Below are positions 1-8,855 of a stretch of 64,000 bases of DNA, piece after piece. The DNA is from Rhizobium cauense (GTDB taxonomy: Bacteria > Pseudomonadota > Alphaproteobacteria > Rhizobiales > Rhizobiaceae): positions 62,001 to 126,000 of the forward strand of contig NZ_JAEUAT010000014.1 of the NCBI RefSeq assembly GCF_019511525.1, given 5' to 3'. How positions within the stretch are numbered: position 1 is the first letter of the stretch; every line of letters begins with the position of its first letter. The position numbers were made by a program, and so were the translations under genes. Under the pieces are notes generated by a model, which was given only the letters and a program-made list of their open reading frames with translations, searched no databases and was not told where the DNA came from.

Positions 1-259
1 AAAGGCCGAGCGTCTGCGGCGGCGCATAGGTGAAGCGTGCGTTGGTCTTGTTCGGGTCATAGGGCGCGATGAAATCGGCCAGCGCCGCGACCAGATACAG
101 GAACAGCACGAGGAAGAGGCTGACCACCGCGACCCGGTGCTTGATGAATTTCAGCCAGAACAGCTTCCATTGTCCGGCAACGGCGATCTCTGCATTGCGC
201 GGATCAATGAGGGTATGGTCGATACCCGAGGATGGCAGTTCGGAAATTTCTGTGGTCAT
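1..259 (-). CDS. ABC importer permease, DppC/OppC type (partial)
   Basis: Second inner-membrane permease of a peptide/oligosaccharide-type ABC importer. Only the first 86 residues are in the window; the gene runs off the left edge. The start is the ATG at 257-259, which overlaps the stop of the upstream permease gene in an ATGA arrangement, so the two are translationally coupled. A short soluble N-terminus is followed by a hydrophobic segment (VAVVSLFLVLFLYLVAAL) and an IAPYDP motif, as in the OppC N-terminal domain. The ATPase genes presumably lie beyond the edge. Confidence 0.85.
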   Translation of the reverse strand, partial: MTTEISELPSSGIDHTLIDPRNAEIAVAGQWKLFWLKFIKHRVAVVSLFLVLFLYLVAALADFIAPYDPNKTNARFTYAPPQTLGL

Positions 260-1254
260 TGCAGGCGGATCCTGGGGTCGGTGATGGCCAGGAGCACGTC
301 TGAGATCAACGTGCCGATGACGGTCAGTACGGAGATGAGAAGGATCAGCGAACCGGCGAGATACATGTCCTGGGACAGCAGCGCCCGCAGGAGCAGCGGC
401 CCTGTCGTCGGCAGGCTCATGACCACCGAGACGATGATTTCGCCCGACACCACGGCCGGCAGGATCCAGCCGAGCGTCGAGATCAGCGGATTGAGCGCCA
501 TGCGCACTGGATAACGCAGCAGCAGTTCGAGCTCGGACATGCCCTTGGCGCGCGCCGTCGTGACATAGGGGCGGTGCAGTTCGTCGAGCAGGTTCGCACG
601 CATGATGCGAACCAGGGCGGCGAGGCTGCCGATGCCGATGACGAAGACCGGCAGCCAGACATGGGAGGCGAAATCCCACAGGCGCCCGAGGCTCCAGGGG
701 GCATCGGTATATTGCGGCGAGAACAGTCCGCCGACGCTCAGCCCGAAATAGCTCGACAGCACGTACATCGAAACCAGCGCCAGAAGGAAGTCCGGCACCG
801 CCAGCATGAAGAAGGCGATGAAGGTCAGGCTGTAGTCGGTGATGGAATATTGCCGCACGGCCGAGATGATGCCGATCGGGATCGCCAGTGCCCAGACGAA
901 GCAGAGCGTCAAACAGGCAAGCAGGAAGGAGAAGCCGAGCCGTCCCCAGATGACCTCGGTCACCGGGCGGTTGAGTTCGAAGGAGATGCCGAAATCGCCG
1001 TAGAGGACGATGCTGGACACCCACTTCAAATACTGGATGTAGATCGGCTGGTCGAGGCCGAAGCGCTCGCGCAAAGCCGCCACGGTGCCCTCTTCGACGG
1101 CACCGCCCTGGCTCGCGAGGTCGGCCATCAAAGTCGAGAGATAATCGCCCGGCGGCAACTGGATGATGATGAACGCGACGATCGAAATCGCGATCAGCGT
1201 GGGAATGGCAAAGAGCAGGCGTCTGAGGATGAAGGTAAGCAGCTTTGCCTCCAC
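256..1254 (-). CDS. ABC importer permease, DppB/OppB type
   Basis: First permease of the Dpp/Opp-family importer, 332 aa, the usual length. The N-terminal membrane segment with LRRLLFAIPTL is typical of DppB. The cytoplasmic coupling loop that docks on the ATPase is visible as YVTTARAKGM followed by VRMALNPL. The start drawn is GTG at 1252-1254 without a convincing ribosome site, so a start a few codons downstream is possible. It follows the binding-protein gene (1315-3255) with a hairpin between them and overlaps the next permease by 4 bp. Substrate is not readable from the sequence; the large binding protein suggests a peptide or oligosaccharide. Confidence 0.88.
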   Translation of the reverse strand: MEAKLLTFILRRLLFAIPTLIAISIVAFIIIQLPPGDYLSTLMADLASQGGAVEEGTVAALRERFGLDQPIYIQYLKWVSSIVLYGDFGISFELNRPVTEVIWGRLGFSFLLACLTLCFVWALAIPIGIISAVRQYSITDYSLTFIAFFMLAVPDFLLALVSMYVLSSYFGLSVGGLFSPQYTDAPWSLGRLWDFASHVWLPVFVIGIGSLAALVRIMRANLLDELHRPYVTTARAKGMSELELLLRYPVRMALNPLISTLGWILPAVVSGEIIVSVVMSLPTTGPLLLRALLSQDMYLAGSLILLISVLTVIGTLISDVLLAITDPRIRLQ

Positions 1255-1274
1255 TGAGTCATGTCAGGAAAGAA

Positions 1275-1298
1275 CGGGGTGGCGGTCTCGCCACCCCG
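1275..1298 (-). terminator. Intercistronic hairpin after binding-protein gene
   Basis: A perfect 10-bp stem (CGGGGTGGCG / CGCCACCCCG) with a 4-nt loop, directly after the binding-protein stop and before the permease gene. There is no strong T-run, so it probably attenuates transcription or protects the 3' end of the upstream message rather than stopping it fully. Confidence 0.65.
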
Positions 1299-1314
1299 AG
1301 GGCTGGGAGGAGCC

Positions 1315-3255
1315 TTATTCAGCCCGGTCGAAATACCACTGGGTCAGCGTCGGAGCCGGATGCCAGAGGTTGCCGGTGATCGGGATGCCCTGCACGACAT
1401 TCTTGATGTCGTTGTTGACGAGCATGTATTTCGGCATCGGACGCGAGATGCCGATGGTGAAGAGGTTGTCCGCGCTGATGGCGAGAAACTCCTTCATCTT
1501 TTCCAGACGATCCTTGTCGGTGACGGCGGCCTTGACGGCGTCGTAGGCAGCATAGGCATCCTTGACGCGCTGGGGAGGCTCTTCACCTGTCTTCGGGTCG
1601 GAATACCATTCGGACCACTTCGAAGCGAAGAAGATGTCCGCCTTCTGGAACGGGATGTAGCAGCGTACATCCGTATAGGCTTCGGACAGACCGCCGACGC
1701 AGTTCCAGATGTAGGCATCCTGCTCGTTTGCGTACCACATGGTGTTGAGACGCGCGCGGTCGGTGGTGCGGATCTGGATGTCGATGCCGACGTCGACAGC
1801 GTAGCGCTGCACCATCTGCATGATATCAGGGTAGGACAGACCGAAAACGTCGGCGACCATGAAGTTGATGGTGAAGCGCTTGCCATCGGGGCCGAGGCGG
1901 AAGCCCTGGGCATCCTTCTCCGGCATGATCTTGTCGAGCATCTGATTGGCGAGGGCCGGGTCGTACTGCGTGTACTGGGTCGACATCGTCTCGTTGTAGA
2001 GCTCATGCTCCGGCTGCGGCGCTACCTGCGAAGGAGCACCCTGACCTACGTAAACCAGATCGATGATCTCCTGCCGGTTGATCGCGTGGCTCATCGCGAT
2101 GCGGAAGTCCTTGTTGTTGAAGATCTTATTCTTCACAGGATCCTTAACGTTGAGGTTGAGCAGCAATGTCGCATCGTTGGCCGGCAGGTCCTTGACGTCG
2201 ACGAAATGGTACTTGCCCGTCTCCTGGCCGTCGAACAGCACCGACTTGTAGGTCGAGTTGTTGATGTGGCGGAAGGCGAAGTCGAGCTCACCGCTGGTCA
2301 TGCGCAGCAGCATGAGCTGCGGGTCGTCGAGCTTGGCCCAGGTGACACGATCGATATAGGGCAGCTGATTGCCTGCCGTGTCGACCTTCCAGTAGTAGGG
2401 GTTGCGCACCGCTTCCACCCGGTCGCTGTCGGCATAGGGAACCGTCAGGACATAGGGATTGAGGGTCGGCAGGTCGAGGTTCTGCCAGTAGGCCGGCTGG
2501 AAGCTGACCGAAACCTTGGAGTTGAACAGCGCCACCCAGTCGGAAGCGGTCGCATTGCCCTTCAGCAGGGCTGGAATGCCTTCTGCATTGTACTTCTCGT
2601 GGAACTGCTTGAGATAATGCTTGGGATAGATGATCGGCAGGTGGCCCTGGCCATAGGCCAGCTGCTGCAGGAACAGGCCATATGGCGAGGCGAACTTGAA
2701 CTCGACCGTCCGGTCGTCGATCTTGGTGACGACAACAGGCTTGCCGCCGACGACGAAGATCGGGTTCTTGTCGGGGCTCAGCGCCGGGTTCATGAACACG
2801 TCTTCATACCAGAACATGATGTCATCGGCAGTGAAGGGCTGGCCATCAGACCATTTCAGGCCTTCGCGCAGGCGGAACTTGTATGTCGTGGCATCGTCGG
2901 ACGCGATGACTTCCTCGGCCAGCGACGGAACGACCTTCGTCCAGTCCGGCGTCCAGCGCACCAGAAGCTCGTTGGCGATGGTGCGCGTCAGATTGTAGTG
3001 GTCGCCATTGGCAAGAATAGTGGTGCGCAGCGTGCCGCCATATTTGCCGACGCCATCGACCATCGTTTCCTTGTAGGGGTTGGCCGGCAGTCGCTTGTCG
3101 ACGGGCGGCAATTCACCTGACTGGACGCGCGCGTCCAGCATCGGCGCCTGATGGAAATCCTGCGCCCACGCCATGGAGCTTGATGCCATCAAGGCGGCAA
3201 ACAGAGATGCAGCCGCGAGTTTAGCGAGGCCGTTCCCGGCCAATTTCAAAGACAT
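1315..3255 (-). CDS. ABC importer periplasmic binding protein, family 5
   Basis: Substrate-capturing protein of the importer whose permeases follow. 646 aa, in the long range for family 5 (SBP_bac_5). Residues 1-31 form a Sec signal peptide (hydrophobic core AAASLFAALMASSSMAWA, cleavage near AWA-Q). Family 5 landmarks are visible: LREGLKWSDGQPFTADD around residue 130 and a MSHAINRQEI stretch near the middle. Related long proteins bind peptides or plant oligosaccharides; the ligand here is not known. It is the first gene of a minus-strand operon and is divergent from the GntR gene at 3452, a likely regulator. Confidence 0.9.
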   Translation of the reverse strand: MSLKLAGNGLAKLAAASLFAALMASSSMAWAQDFHQAPMLDARVQSGELPPVDKRLPANPYKETMVDGVGKYGGTLRTTILANGDHYNLTRTIANELLVRWTPDWTKVVPSLAEEVIASDDATTYKFRLREGLKWSDGQPFTADDIMFWYEDVFMNPALSPDKNPIFVVGGKPVVVTKIDDRTVEFKFASPYGLFLQQLAYGQGHLPIIYPKHYLKQFHEKYNAEGIPALLKGNATASDWVALFNSKVSVSFQPAYWQNLDLPTLNPYVLTVPYADSDRVEAVRNPYYWKVDTAGNQLPYIDRVTWAKLDDPQLMLLRMTSGELDFAFRHINNSTYKSVLFDGQETGKYHFVDVKDLPANDATLLLNLNVKDPVKNKIFNNKDFRIAMSHAINRQEIIDLVYVGQGAPSQVAPQPEHELYNETMSTQYTQYDPALANQMLDKIMPEKDAQGFRLGPDGKRFTINFMVADVFGLSYPDIMQMVQRYAVDVGIDIQIRTTDRARLNTMWYANEQDAYIWNCVGGLSEAYTDVRCYIPFQKADIFFASKWSEWYSDPKTGEEPPQRVKDAYAAYDAVKAAVTDKDRLEKMKEFLAISADNLFTIGISRPMPKYMLVNNDIKNVVQGIPITGNLWHPAPTLTQWYFDRAE

Positions 3256-3376
3256 GTCTCCTCCTCCGCCGACGGTAGCTGTCGGCCCCCAATAGGACTT
3301 TCTTGATTGCAGAAAAGTCCTCTTTCTCCATCGAACTTTTCAGCTTTCTAATGCGCTGATGCGTGATCCTTTTCAG

Positions 3377-3396
3377 ATTGTACATTATCTGTCAAT
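3377..3396. promoter_or_regulatory. Possible GntR operator in divergent promoter
   Basis: An imperfect palindrome with ATTGTACA and TGTCAAT arms lies midway between the binding-protein gene and the GntR gene. The position and the TTGTAC half-site are what a FadR-type GntR operator would look like, but the symmetry is imperfect and no binding data can be read here. Confidence 0.3.
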
Positions 3397-3451
3397 ATCA
3401 GAGTAATATTTTGCAATTGGCGTACGACACAGATTCGCTTAAGACTAGCCC

Positions 3452-4171
3452 ATGAGTTCAATCCTTCCCTCACCGCCCCCACCCTCTTTGCTGACCGCCG
3501 AACCCTACGCGGAGGTAAGCATCTACGATCAGATCCTGCGTGATATCCTTGAGGGACGGCTCGAGGCCAACGAGCGGCTGAAGGTGACAGCCCTCGCCAG
3601 CCGCTACGGAACCAGCACCAATCCGGTGCGCGAGGCGCTGCAGCAATTGCGGGGTGAAGGCTACGTGATCATCACGCCCAATCGGGGCGCCCGGGTTCGC
3701 CCCATCGATGAGGATTTCGCCCGTGACATCTACGAGGTCGAGGCGCTGATCGAGCCCTATCTGACAGCCTGGTTCGTCAGCATCGCCACGGACGAGGCGA
3801 TCAAGAAGCTGGAAGCGGTTCAGGATGAGATCGAGGCGCTGGGCTTCGAGGATCCGCTGCGCCACTCCGAGCTCGACACGCGCTTCCACCAGATCGTCTA
3901 CGACGGCCACTATAACCGCCACGCCGCCGACCTCTGGTGGCGGCACCGCGAAATCCTTCGGGCCATCGCACGGCGCTTTCCCTACTCGATGGTGCGGCGC
4001 AAGGAAATCCTCACCGAGCATCGCCAGATCATCGAGAAAATCAAGGCGCAGGACGCTGCCGGGGCGGCCGAGGTGGTGCGCACGCATATCCTGGGTTCGG
4101 GACGCCATATCGTGGAACACATGCGCGCCGCCCGAAACCGCAAGCTGAGCGCGAACGCTACAAGATCCTGA
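3452..4171 (+). CDS. GntR family regulator, FadR/VanR subfamily (FCD domain)
   Basis: DNA-binding regulator of 239 aa. Residues about 22-85 form the winged helix-turn-helix (ASRYGTSTNPVREALQQL and then ITPNRGARV, the GntR wing). The remaining part is an all-helical FCD ligand domain with the typical Asp/His metal-site residues (LDTRFHQIVYDGHYNRH, then TEHRQI and VRTHI). It is divergent from the family 5 importer and probably represses it until the substrate or a breakdown product binds. Immediately downstream lies a decayed sulfatase, which may once have belonged to the same catabolic unit. Confidence 0.9.
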   Translation: MSSILPSPPPPSLLTAEPYAEVSIYDQILRDILEGRLEANERLKVTALASRYGTSTNPVREALQQLRGEGYVIITPNRGARVRPIDEDFARDIYEVEALIEPYLTAWFVSIATDEAIKKLEAVQDEIEALGFEDPLRHSELDTRFHQIVYDGHYNRHAADLWWRHREILRAIARRFPYSMVRRKEILTEHRQIIEKIKAQDAAGAAEVVRTHILGSGRHIVEHMRAARNRKLSANATRS

Positions 4172-4178
4172 TCGGCAC

Positions 4179-4830
4179 GGTGATTCCGCGGATTGCCTTC
4201 TGGAACTCGACGGCGATTTCGGCGCTATTCTCGAAACACTCGATGAGCCTTGGCGTAGCGGACGATACCGTCGTCGTGTTCTCCGGTGACAACGGTCCGC
4301 AAGAACTGGAGCCGTGGCGCGGCCACCCTGGCTTCTTAGACGGATCATACTTTACCGGAATGGAGGGGTCGCTTCGAACGCCTTGCCTTATTCGATGGCC
4401 GGGACAGGTCCCAAGCGGCAGACAAAGCAACGAGGTGGTTCACATCACCGACATGTTCACGACCCTGCTGAGTTGGGCGGGGCTCCGGTCCCCCCTCTGG
4501 CCGGGTGGTCGACGGTATTCATCAGCGCAGCAAATCTGCGCGAGAGGGATTTCCATTCTGGATGGGAGACGTGCTGTACGGAGTGAAATGGAAAAACTTC
4601 AAAATGGCGATGTACACGTAGCGAACGTCGCTGGGACCCTCACTCAAGCTTGCCAGCCCGCATATCATCAATCTGCTCGTCGACCCGAAAGAGCGGAACG
4701 CCATCGATCTGCCTTACATCCACTCCTGGACAGCCGTTCATTCGGACGGATTCTAAAGGATTTTGCCGCCAGTGTTCGTCGGGAGCCCCTCATCACAGCA
4801 GGTTCGCCACTCGCCTTTGTACCGTAAGCC
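4179..4830 (+). pseudogene. Decayed arylsulfatase-like gene (C-terminal remnant)
   Basis: Remains of a sulfatase are spread over three frames. Near 4190-4250 one frame reads LELDGDFGAILETLDE; it then shifts to VADDTVVVFSGDNGP and EGSLRTPCLIRWPGQVPSG (about 4258-4415), followed by VVHITDMFTTLLSWAG. After 4480 another frame carries REGFPFWMGDVLYGVKWKN, an internal stop, then LASPHIINLLVDPKERNAID. These are hallmarks of the C-terminal half of type I sulfatases; the catalytic Cys/Ser formylglycine region is missing. At least two frameshifts and two stops make it non-functional. It starts right after the GntR gene and ends shortly before the IS630 remnant. Confidence 0.75.
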
Positions 4831-4885
4831 CACGGTGAAGGCCGTCTTGCGATGACGGTCTGCTGACTGTGAGTCCTAGAGCGTT

Positions 4886-5500
4886 TCATCTTTTAACGGA
4901 ACCATATCCGGCATTTTCGAGATAGTTCTGGCATTCGGCGGGCTGGATGGTTTCGACCAGCCTGCCAATATACCGCCATGTGTCGTGGACGGTGCGCTTT
5001 TGTGCATTTCTCATCCAATGTTTGATCTTGGAGAAGGCCTGTTCGATCGGATTGAGGTCTGGCGAATAGGGCGGCAGGAACCAGAGCCGCGCACCGGCGG
5101 CTTTGATCAATTGACGGATGGTTGCGGACTTGTGGCTGCCGAGATTGTCCATGACGACGATGTCGCCTGGCTTGAGCACCGGCACCAACTGCTGCTCGAC
5201 ATAGGCGCGGAAGCACTGGCCGTTCATCGGTCCATCGAGACACAGGGTGCTGTAAGCCGATCGTTTCTCAAGGCGCCCAGGAATGTCAGCGTGCGCCAGT
5301 GGCCATGCGGTGCAAATGCCCGCAGTCGCTTGCCTTTTGGCCCCCAGCCCCTGATCGGCGACATGTTGGTCTTGATCCAGGTCTCATCAATGAAGACCAG
5401 CCGTTCGGGATCGAGATGATTTTGCAGGGCCTTCCACCGCTGTCTTCTGCGAGCGACATCGGCACGAGCCTGCTCAAGGGCGAACAGTGTTTTTTTTGAA
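4886..5500 (-). pseudogene. IS630 transposase, catalytic part (orfB), frameshifted
   Basis: DDE catalytic domain of an IS630-type transposase. Downstream of orfA one frame reads ALEQARADVARRRQRWK and LVFIDETWIKTNMSP (first catalytic Asp in IDET), continuing to LTAPCVSMDR, where a TGA follows. The remainder resumes in another frame at about 5227 with VVMDNLGSHK (second Asp) and LPPYSPDLNPIEQAFSKIKHW (final Glu). One base appears to be missing near 5230, so the protein cannot be completed even if the orfA-orfB frame change works. Transposition in cis is therefore unlikely. Confidence 0.75.
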
Positions 5501-5833
5501 GCGCAGCCCTTCGCTGCGAAGGAATTCCCAGATCGTATTGTGCGAGACGGAAATCCCCCGCTCGGACAGCTCCGCCTTCAGGCCATGGAGTGTCAGGTGC
5601 GGGTTCTCGGCGAGCCGTTGCACAATGACATCACGATGCGGTTCGAGTATCCGCTTGCGATGGCCGCCCATCTTGCCGGGATGAACCGATCCGGTCGCAC
5701 GATGACGCTGCGACCATTTCACGACTGAAGACGCGGCAACTTCAAACCGCATCGCCACTGAACGAACGCTTTCGCCACTCAGTACGGCGGCAACAACGCG
5801 CTCGCGAAGATCATTCGATATCGGTGCGGTCAT
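5474..5833 (-). CDS. IS630 transposase N-terminal part (orfA)
   Basis: 119 aa with tandem helix-turn-helix domains that bind the element's ends: RVVAAVLSGESVRSVAMRF then LTLHGLKAELSERGISVSHNTIWEFL. It stops just after a run of eight A residues (5494-5501, reading the minus strand), next to which the orfB frame begins. The change needed is +1, or loss of one A, so slippage on the A-run could join the two parts. This orfA by itself is intact. Confidence 0.75.
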   Translation of the reverse strand: MTAPISNDLRERVVAAVLSGESVRSVAMRFEVAASSVVKWSQRHRATGSVHPGKMGGHRKRILEPHRDVIVQRLAENPHLTLHGLKAELSERGISVSHNTIWEFLRSEGLRFKKNTVRP

Positions 5834-5929
5834 CGGATGCTGGCCTCCATCCAGCCAGCATCAATGAATCAGAACAAAACTGATTTGATGTTGTGGAACG
5901 GCTCTGCTCCCACCCTATCCTGAAAAGAG

Positions 5930-7060
5930 GCCGAGCATCCTGTTCGGTAAACAGCTTGGAGCGTTCTTATGACTTTGATCACGACAATCGGTCTCGACAC
6001 GGCCAAACAAGTCTTTCAGTTGCATGGAGTAGACAACGAAGGGACGACAATCCTTCGTAGGCAGCTTCGACGCTCTGAGGTTTTGAGGTTCTTCAGGAAG
6101 ATCCCGTCGTGTGTCGTTGGATTGGAGGCGTGCGGAGGCGCTCATTACTGGGCACGAGAGATCAAGGCTCTCGGACATGAAGTTCGGTTGATCCCACCTG
6201 CTTACGTGAAGCCCTATGTCAAAAGAGGCAAGAATGACGCGGCAGACGCTGAGGCGATATGCGAAGCTGTAGGCCGACCGTCGATGCGTTTTGTGCCGCT
6301 CAAGACCGTCGGCCAGCAAGCGACGGCTATGCTCTTGAAGGCAAGAGACCTGCTGGTTCGGCAGCGCACCCAAACGATCAACGCTTTGCGCGGTCATCTT
6401 ACCGAAGGGCATTACCACATCCAGAGGTGTGGGAAAGATCGACGACCTTGCCGCCATCGTCCGTGACGAGGATGATGCCCGCTTGCCGCCCTTGGCCCGC
6501 ATCGCCCTGTTGCCCCTGACCCATCAGATAGAGGCCTACACGTCGGAGATCGTTAAGTTGGAGAAGCACATGATCCGCGAAAGCCGACAGGATGCGACAT
6601 TGAGCCGGCTGACCTCAATTCCAGGTGTGGGTCCAATCACTGCCAGCTCCATCGCGGCATTTGTACCCGACCCAAAGGCCTTCAAGTCTGGGCGTCATTT
6701 TGCGGCTTGGATAGGCCTGACCCCGAAATCAAATTCCACAGGCGGGAAAACCAGATTGGGAAGAATCTCAAAAATGGGAAACCCGGTCTTACGATCTCTT
6801 TTGGTTGTGGGAGCGTCCGCCGTTATCCAGCACGCACGTCGAGGCGCAAAGGCCTCAGCCTGGCTAACTGAGTTGCTGAGGCGCAGGCCATATAAAGTCG
6901 CCGCCATTGCGCTGGCCAACAAGATGGCCCGCATTGTTTGGGCTCTTCTAGTGAGAGGTGGTCAATTCCATAGCACGGCGAACGAAACGATGGCGGCCTA
7001 GGACCGAATGCAGATCGCTTGTCGTCGCTGACAAGCTGAGGCCCAAGGTGCAAGATCAAT
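5930..7060 (+). mobile_element. IS110/IS1111-type element (approximate limits)
   Basis: The limits are estimates; these elements have no terminal inverted repeats like DDE elements. Known relatives encode a guide (bridge or seek) RNA in a non-coding end. A short hairpin (CTTGTC / GACAAG) lies just past the transposase stop near 7017-7034, in the place where IS1111-type elements carry this RNA. Whether a functional RNA remains is not visible. Confidence 0.5.
5969..7001 (+). pseudogene. IS110-family transposase, frameshifted
   Basis: DEDD-type transposase of the IS110 family broken into two frames. The first part (5969-6466) carries TTIGLDTAKQVFQLHGVD with the first acidic residue, VGLEACGGAHYWARE, and KRGKNDAADAEAICEA. 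The second (overlapping from about 6414, open to 7001) carries the C-terminal Tnp_20 domain: LTSIPGVGPITASSIAAF, FAAWIGLTPKSNSTGGK and the Ser-bearing RLGRISKMGNPVLRS. Around 6405-6415 two bases seem to be lost where other members read on without a break, so the roughly 340-aa enzyme cannot be made as one chain. The N-terminal GLD.AK.VFQ.HGVD wording is like the IS1111 subgroup. Confidence 0.8.
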
Positions 7061-7453
7061 GATGACCCCGAGGAAAGACATCCGGATTGGATCAAGACCG
7101 TGATTCCCAACGTGCTTCGAGCTCGCTGATTTGTTTAGGTCACTCCAGTCGCGAACGTCATCAAGGCCAGTAGCCCAATTGCTGCGCGAAAAGGCCGGAC
7201 ATATGGGCGCACCAGCCCTCGGAATATCAACGATTGAACACCTTGACCGCAGAGCCGTTCCACATATGGGAATCGCTGTCGATTCAGAAAAACACGGAAA
7301 CGCTCTAGTGGTAACACTAAAGCGTATCGCATCTTACGTGATTCAGGGTTGAACTAAGCCGCTAATCGCGGCGGATTTGAGCTGACTTTGAGAATGGCCT
7401 CTTGGCTGAGAGGATGAAGGTGTTGCGAACCCACCTTCCGACAGGAGACCCAG
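7002..7453. other. Gene-poor stretch downstream of IS110 remnant
   Basis: No convincing gene. It contains the IS110 3' flank. Near 7270-7350 the minus strand reads GAGCGTTTCCGTGTTTTTC and, close by, a GCGATACGCTTTAG segment; this wording resembles intergenic or IS-end repeats common in rhizobia (recognised by eye only). Confidence 0.4.
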
Positions 7454-7525
7454 ATGGCCGAGATAAGCCCTCTACGGCGCCGGATGGTCGAGGACATGAC
7501 AGTCCGCAATCTATCACCGGCCACC
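7454..7525 (+). pseudogene. N-terminal stub of a tyrosine recombinase
   Basis: Begins with ATG after AGGAGACCCAG and encodes MAEISPLRRRMVEDMTVRN followed by LSPAT. This is the characteristic beginning of a family of rhizobial XerD-like integrases, in which the helix-rich core-binding domain follows directly. After SPAT the similarity stops and the frame runs into the antisense of the LysR gene, so only about 24 codons remain. It marks a deletion or rearrangement junction near 7525. Confidence 0.55.
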
Positions 7526-7551
7526 GTTATGATATCGCGGAGTTTAACGTC

Positions 7552-8484
7552 CTACCGATCGGCTGTAACGGCCGGGGAAACTTTGTCCGCTATTCCGCGC
7601 CCCGGCCTGGCTAAAGACCGTGCGATATCGACGATGTCGTCACGGGAAGCTGTTGGATCCTCCTTATTCCAGGCAACACCAAGCCCGATCCGGAAGTCGA
7701 TCCCCCTCACCTTCTTGAGCTCAAAGGCGCGGTTCGGCAGCTCAAGCGTCCATTCCGGCGCAAAGCCGATGCCAAGACCGGCCGAGACCAGTGATACCAG
7801 CGACCAGGTGTCATCGCAGGAGTAGGCGATGTTCTTGGTCAGGTCGTATTCCTCGAACTTCTCATTGAAGTACCGTTCCGTGAACGACAGGTTCTGCCGG
7901 TTGAAGGCGATGATCTTCTGGTCGCGCAGATCATCGATCGAAATGTCATCGCGCTTTGCCAGCGGATTGGAATGGCCAACGGCCAGATAGTAGCGCTCAT
8001 GGGCAATCGAGAAGAAGCGCAGTGAGCCGATGTTTTCCACCGGGCGGATGAAGCCAAGATTGATCTGGCCACTCTCCAGGTTGCGGATGATGTCGCCGGT
8101 ATTGCCCGATGAGATATGGATGCGGACATCGGGGAACTTGCGGGCGATCTTCGACAGGAATGTCGGCAGCATGCCGATGGTGGCGGGATAGACGGTGCCG
8201 ATCCTGATCTGGCGGATGCGGCTACCGCCGGCCGCCCTCGTCAGCTCGGTGCCGAGCTCGACCTCGCTGAGGATACGCACACAGCGATCGTAGAACGTCT
8301 CCCCTGCCCTGGTCAGTTCGACCCGTCTGGTCGAGCGGATGAAGAGCGCGCAGCCAAGCTCCCGTTCCAGCGACATGACATGATTGCTCAGCGCTGGCTG
8401 GGCAATCCGCATCTTGGCTGCCGCCCTGCCGAAGTGCAGTTCCTCGGCCACTGCCTTGAAGTACGAGAGTTGGCGCAATTCCAT
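7552..8484 (-). CDS. LysR family transcriptional regulator
   Basis: 310 aa when started at ATG 8482-8484, which has a strong GGAGGTGG site six bases upstream; a 24-codon extension to 8556 lacks this. Residues 1-60 form the winged HTH (FGRAAAKMRIAQPALSNHVMSLERELG), followed by a periplasmic-binding-like effector domain. The C-terminus has DDTWSLVSLVSAGLGIGFAPEW, normal for the family. No adjacent catabolic gene is present, so its target cannot be guessed; its 3' end abuts the recombinase stub, so its original neighbour may have been lost. Confidence 0.88.
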   Translation of the reverse strand: MELRQLSYFKAVAEELHFGRAAAKMRIAQPALSNHVMSLERELGCALFIRSTRRVELTRAGETFYDRCVRILSEVELGTELTRAAGGSRIRQIRIGTVYPATIGMLPTFLSKIARKFPDVRIHISSGNTGDIIRNLESGQINLGFIRPVENIGSLRFFSIAHERYYLAVGHSNPLAKRDDISIDDLRDQKIIAFNRQNLSFTERYFNEKFEEYDLTKNIAYSCDDTWSLVSLVSAGLGIGFAPEWTLELPNRAFELKKVRGIDFRIGLGVAWNKEDPTASRDDIVDIARSLARPGRGIADKVSPAVTADR

Positions 8485-8603
8485 AGACCACCTCCGACGC
8501 ACGTGCCCTTTATTGCAACGATGCCTCGCAAAAGATAAGTTAGAGCGTCCTATCACGCGTCTGTTTTGTTTTCAATACTCAACTTTCTAAAAACGAAAGT
8601 TTT

Positions 8604-8855
8604 ATGCTAAAGCCACCTCAATGTCGCGCCGCCAGAGCGCTTTTGGACTGGACCCAGAATGACCTTGCTGGGCGGACAGCAATAAGCGCGGTCTCCATAC
8701 GCGCATTCGAGAAGGGCGGCGAAATGCGTGAAAGCAATCTCCGCCTCCTGAAATTGACTTTCGAAGCAGCGGGTGTCGTTTTTCAAGATGAAGGCGAAAT
8801 GTCTTCAGGGGGGATCGGAGTGCGGCTACGATCACGCGATGAAGGTGCGCGCTGA
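8604..8855 (+). CDS. Small XRE-type helix-turn-helix protein
   Basis: 83 aa. The first 60 residues match a Cro/CI-type HTH: ARALLDWTQNDLAGRTAIS and VSIRAFEKGG, then a helix NLRLLKLTFEAAGVVF that is typical of the short rhizobial and phage-like XRE proteins ending in GGIGVRLR. No ribosome site is obvious before the ATG. Orphan DNA-binding proteins of this kind are common in rhizobial accessory DNA; the target is unknown. Confidence 0.75.
   Translation: MLKPPQCRAARALLDWTQNDLAGRTAISAVSIRAFEKGGEMRESNLRLLKLTFEAAGVVFQDEGEMSSGGIGVRLRSRDEGAR

Larger units (their letters stand above)
4877..5905 (-). mobile_element. IS630-family insertion sequence, degenerate
   Basis: Coding content at 4886-5833 is an IS630-type transposase. 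The ends are uncertain: TAGAGCGTTTCATC at 4877 and TGGAACGGCTCT ending at 5905 show a loose inverted similarity (GAGCGTTTCA against AGAGCCGTTCCA) and may be the terminal repeats. IS630 elements insert at TA. The element lies head to tail with an IS110-family remnant. Confidence 0.6.

Noticed and set aside
574..3120. Long plus-strand frames of 227 and 619 codons opposite the permease and binding-protein genes
   Set aside because: They are antisense shadows of GC-rich genes: odd composition, no family motifs, and the minus-strand genes are clear-cut.
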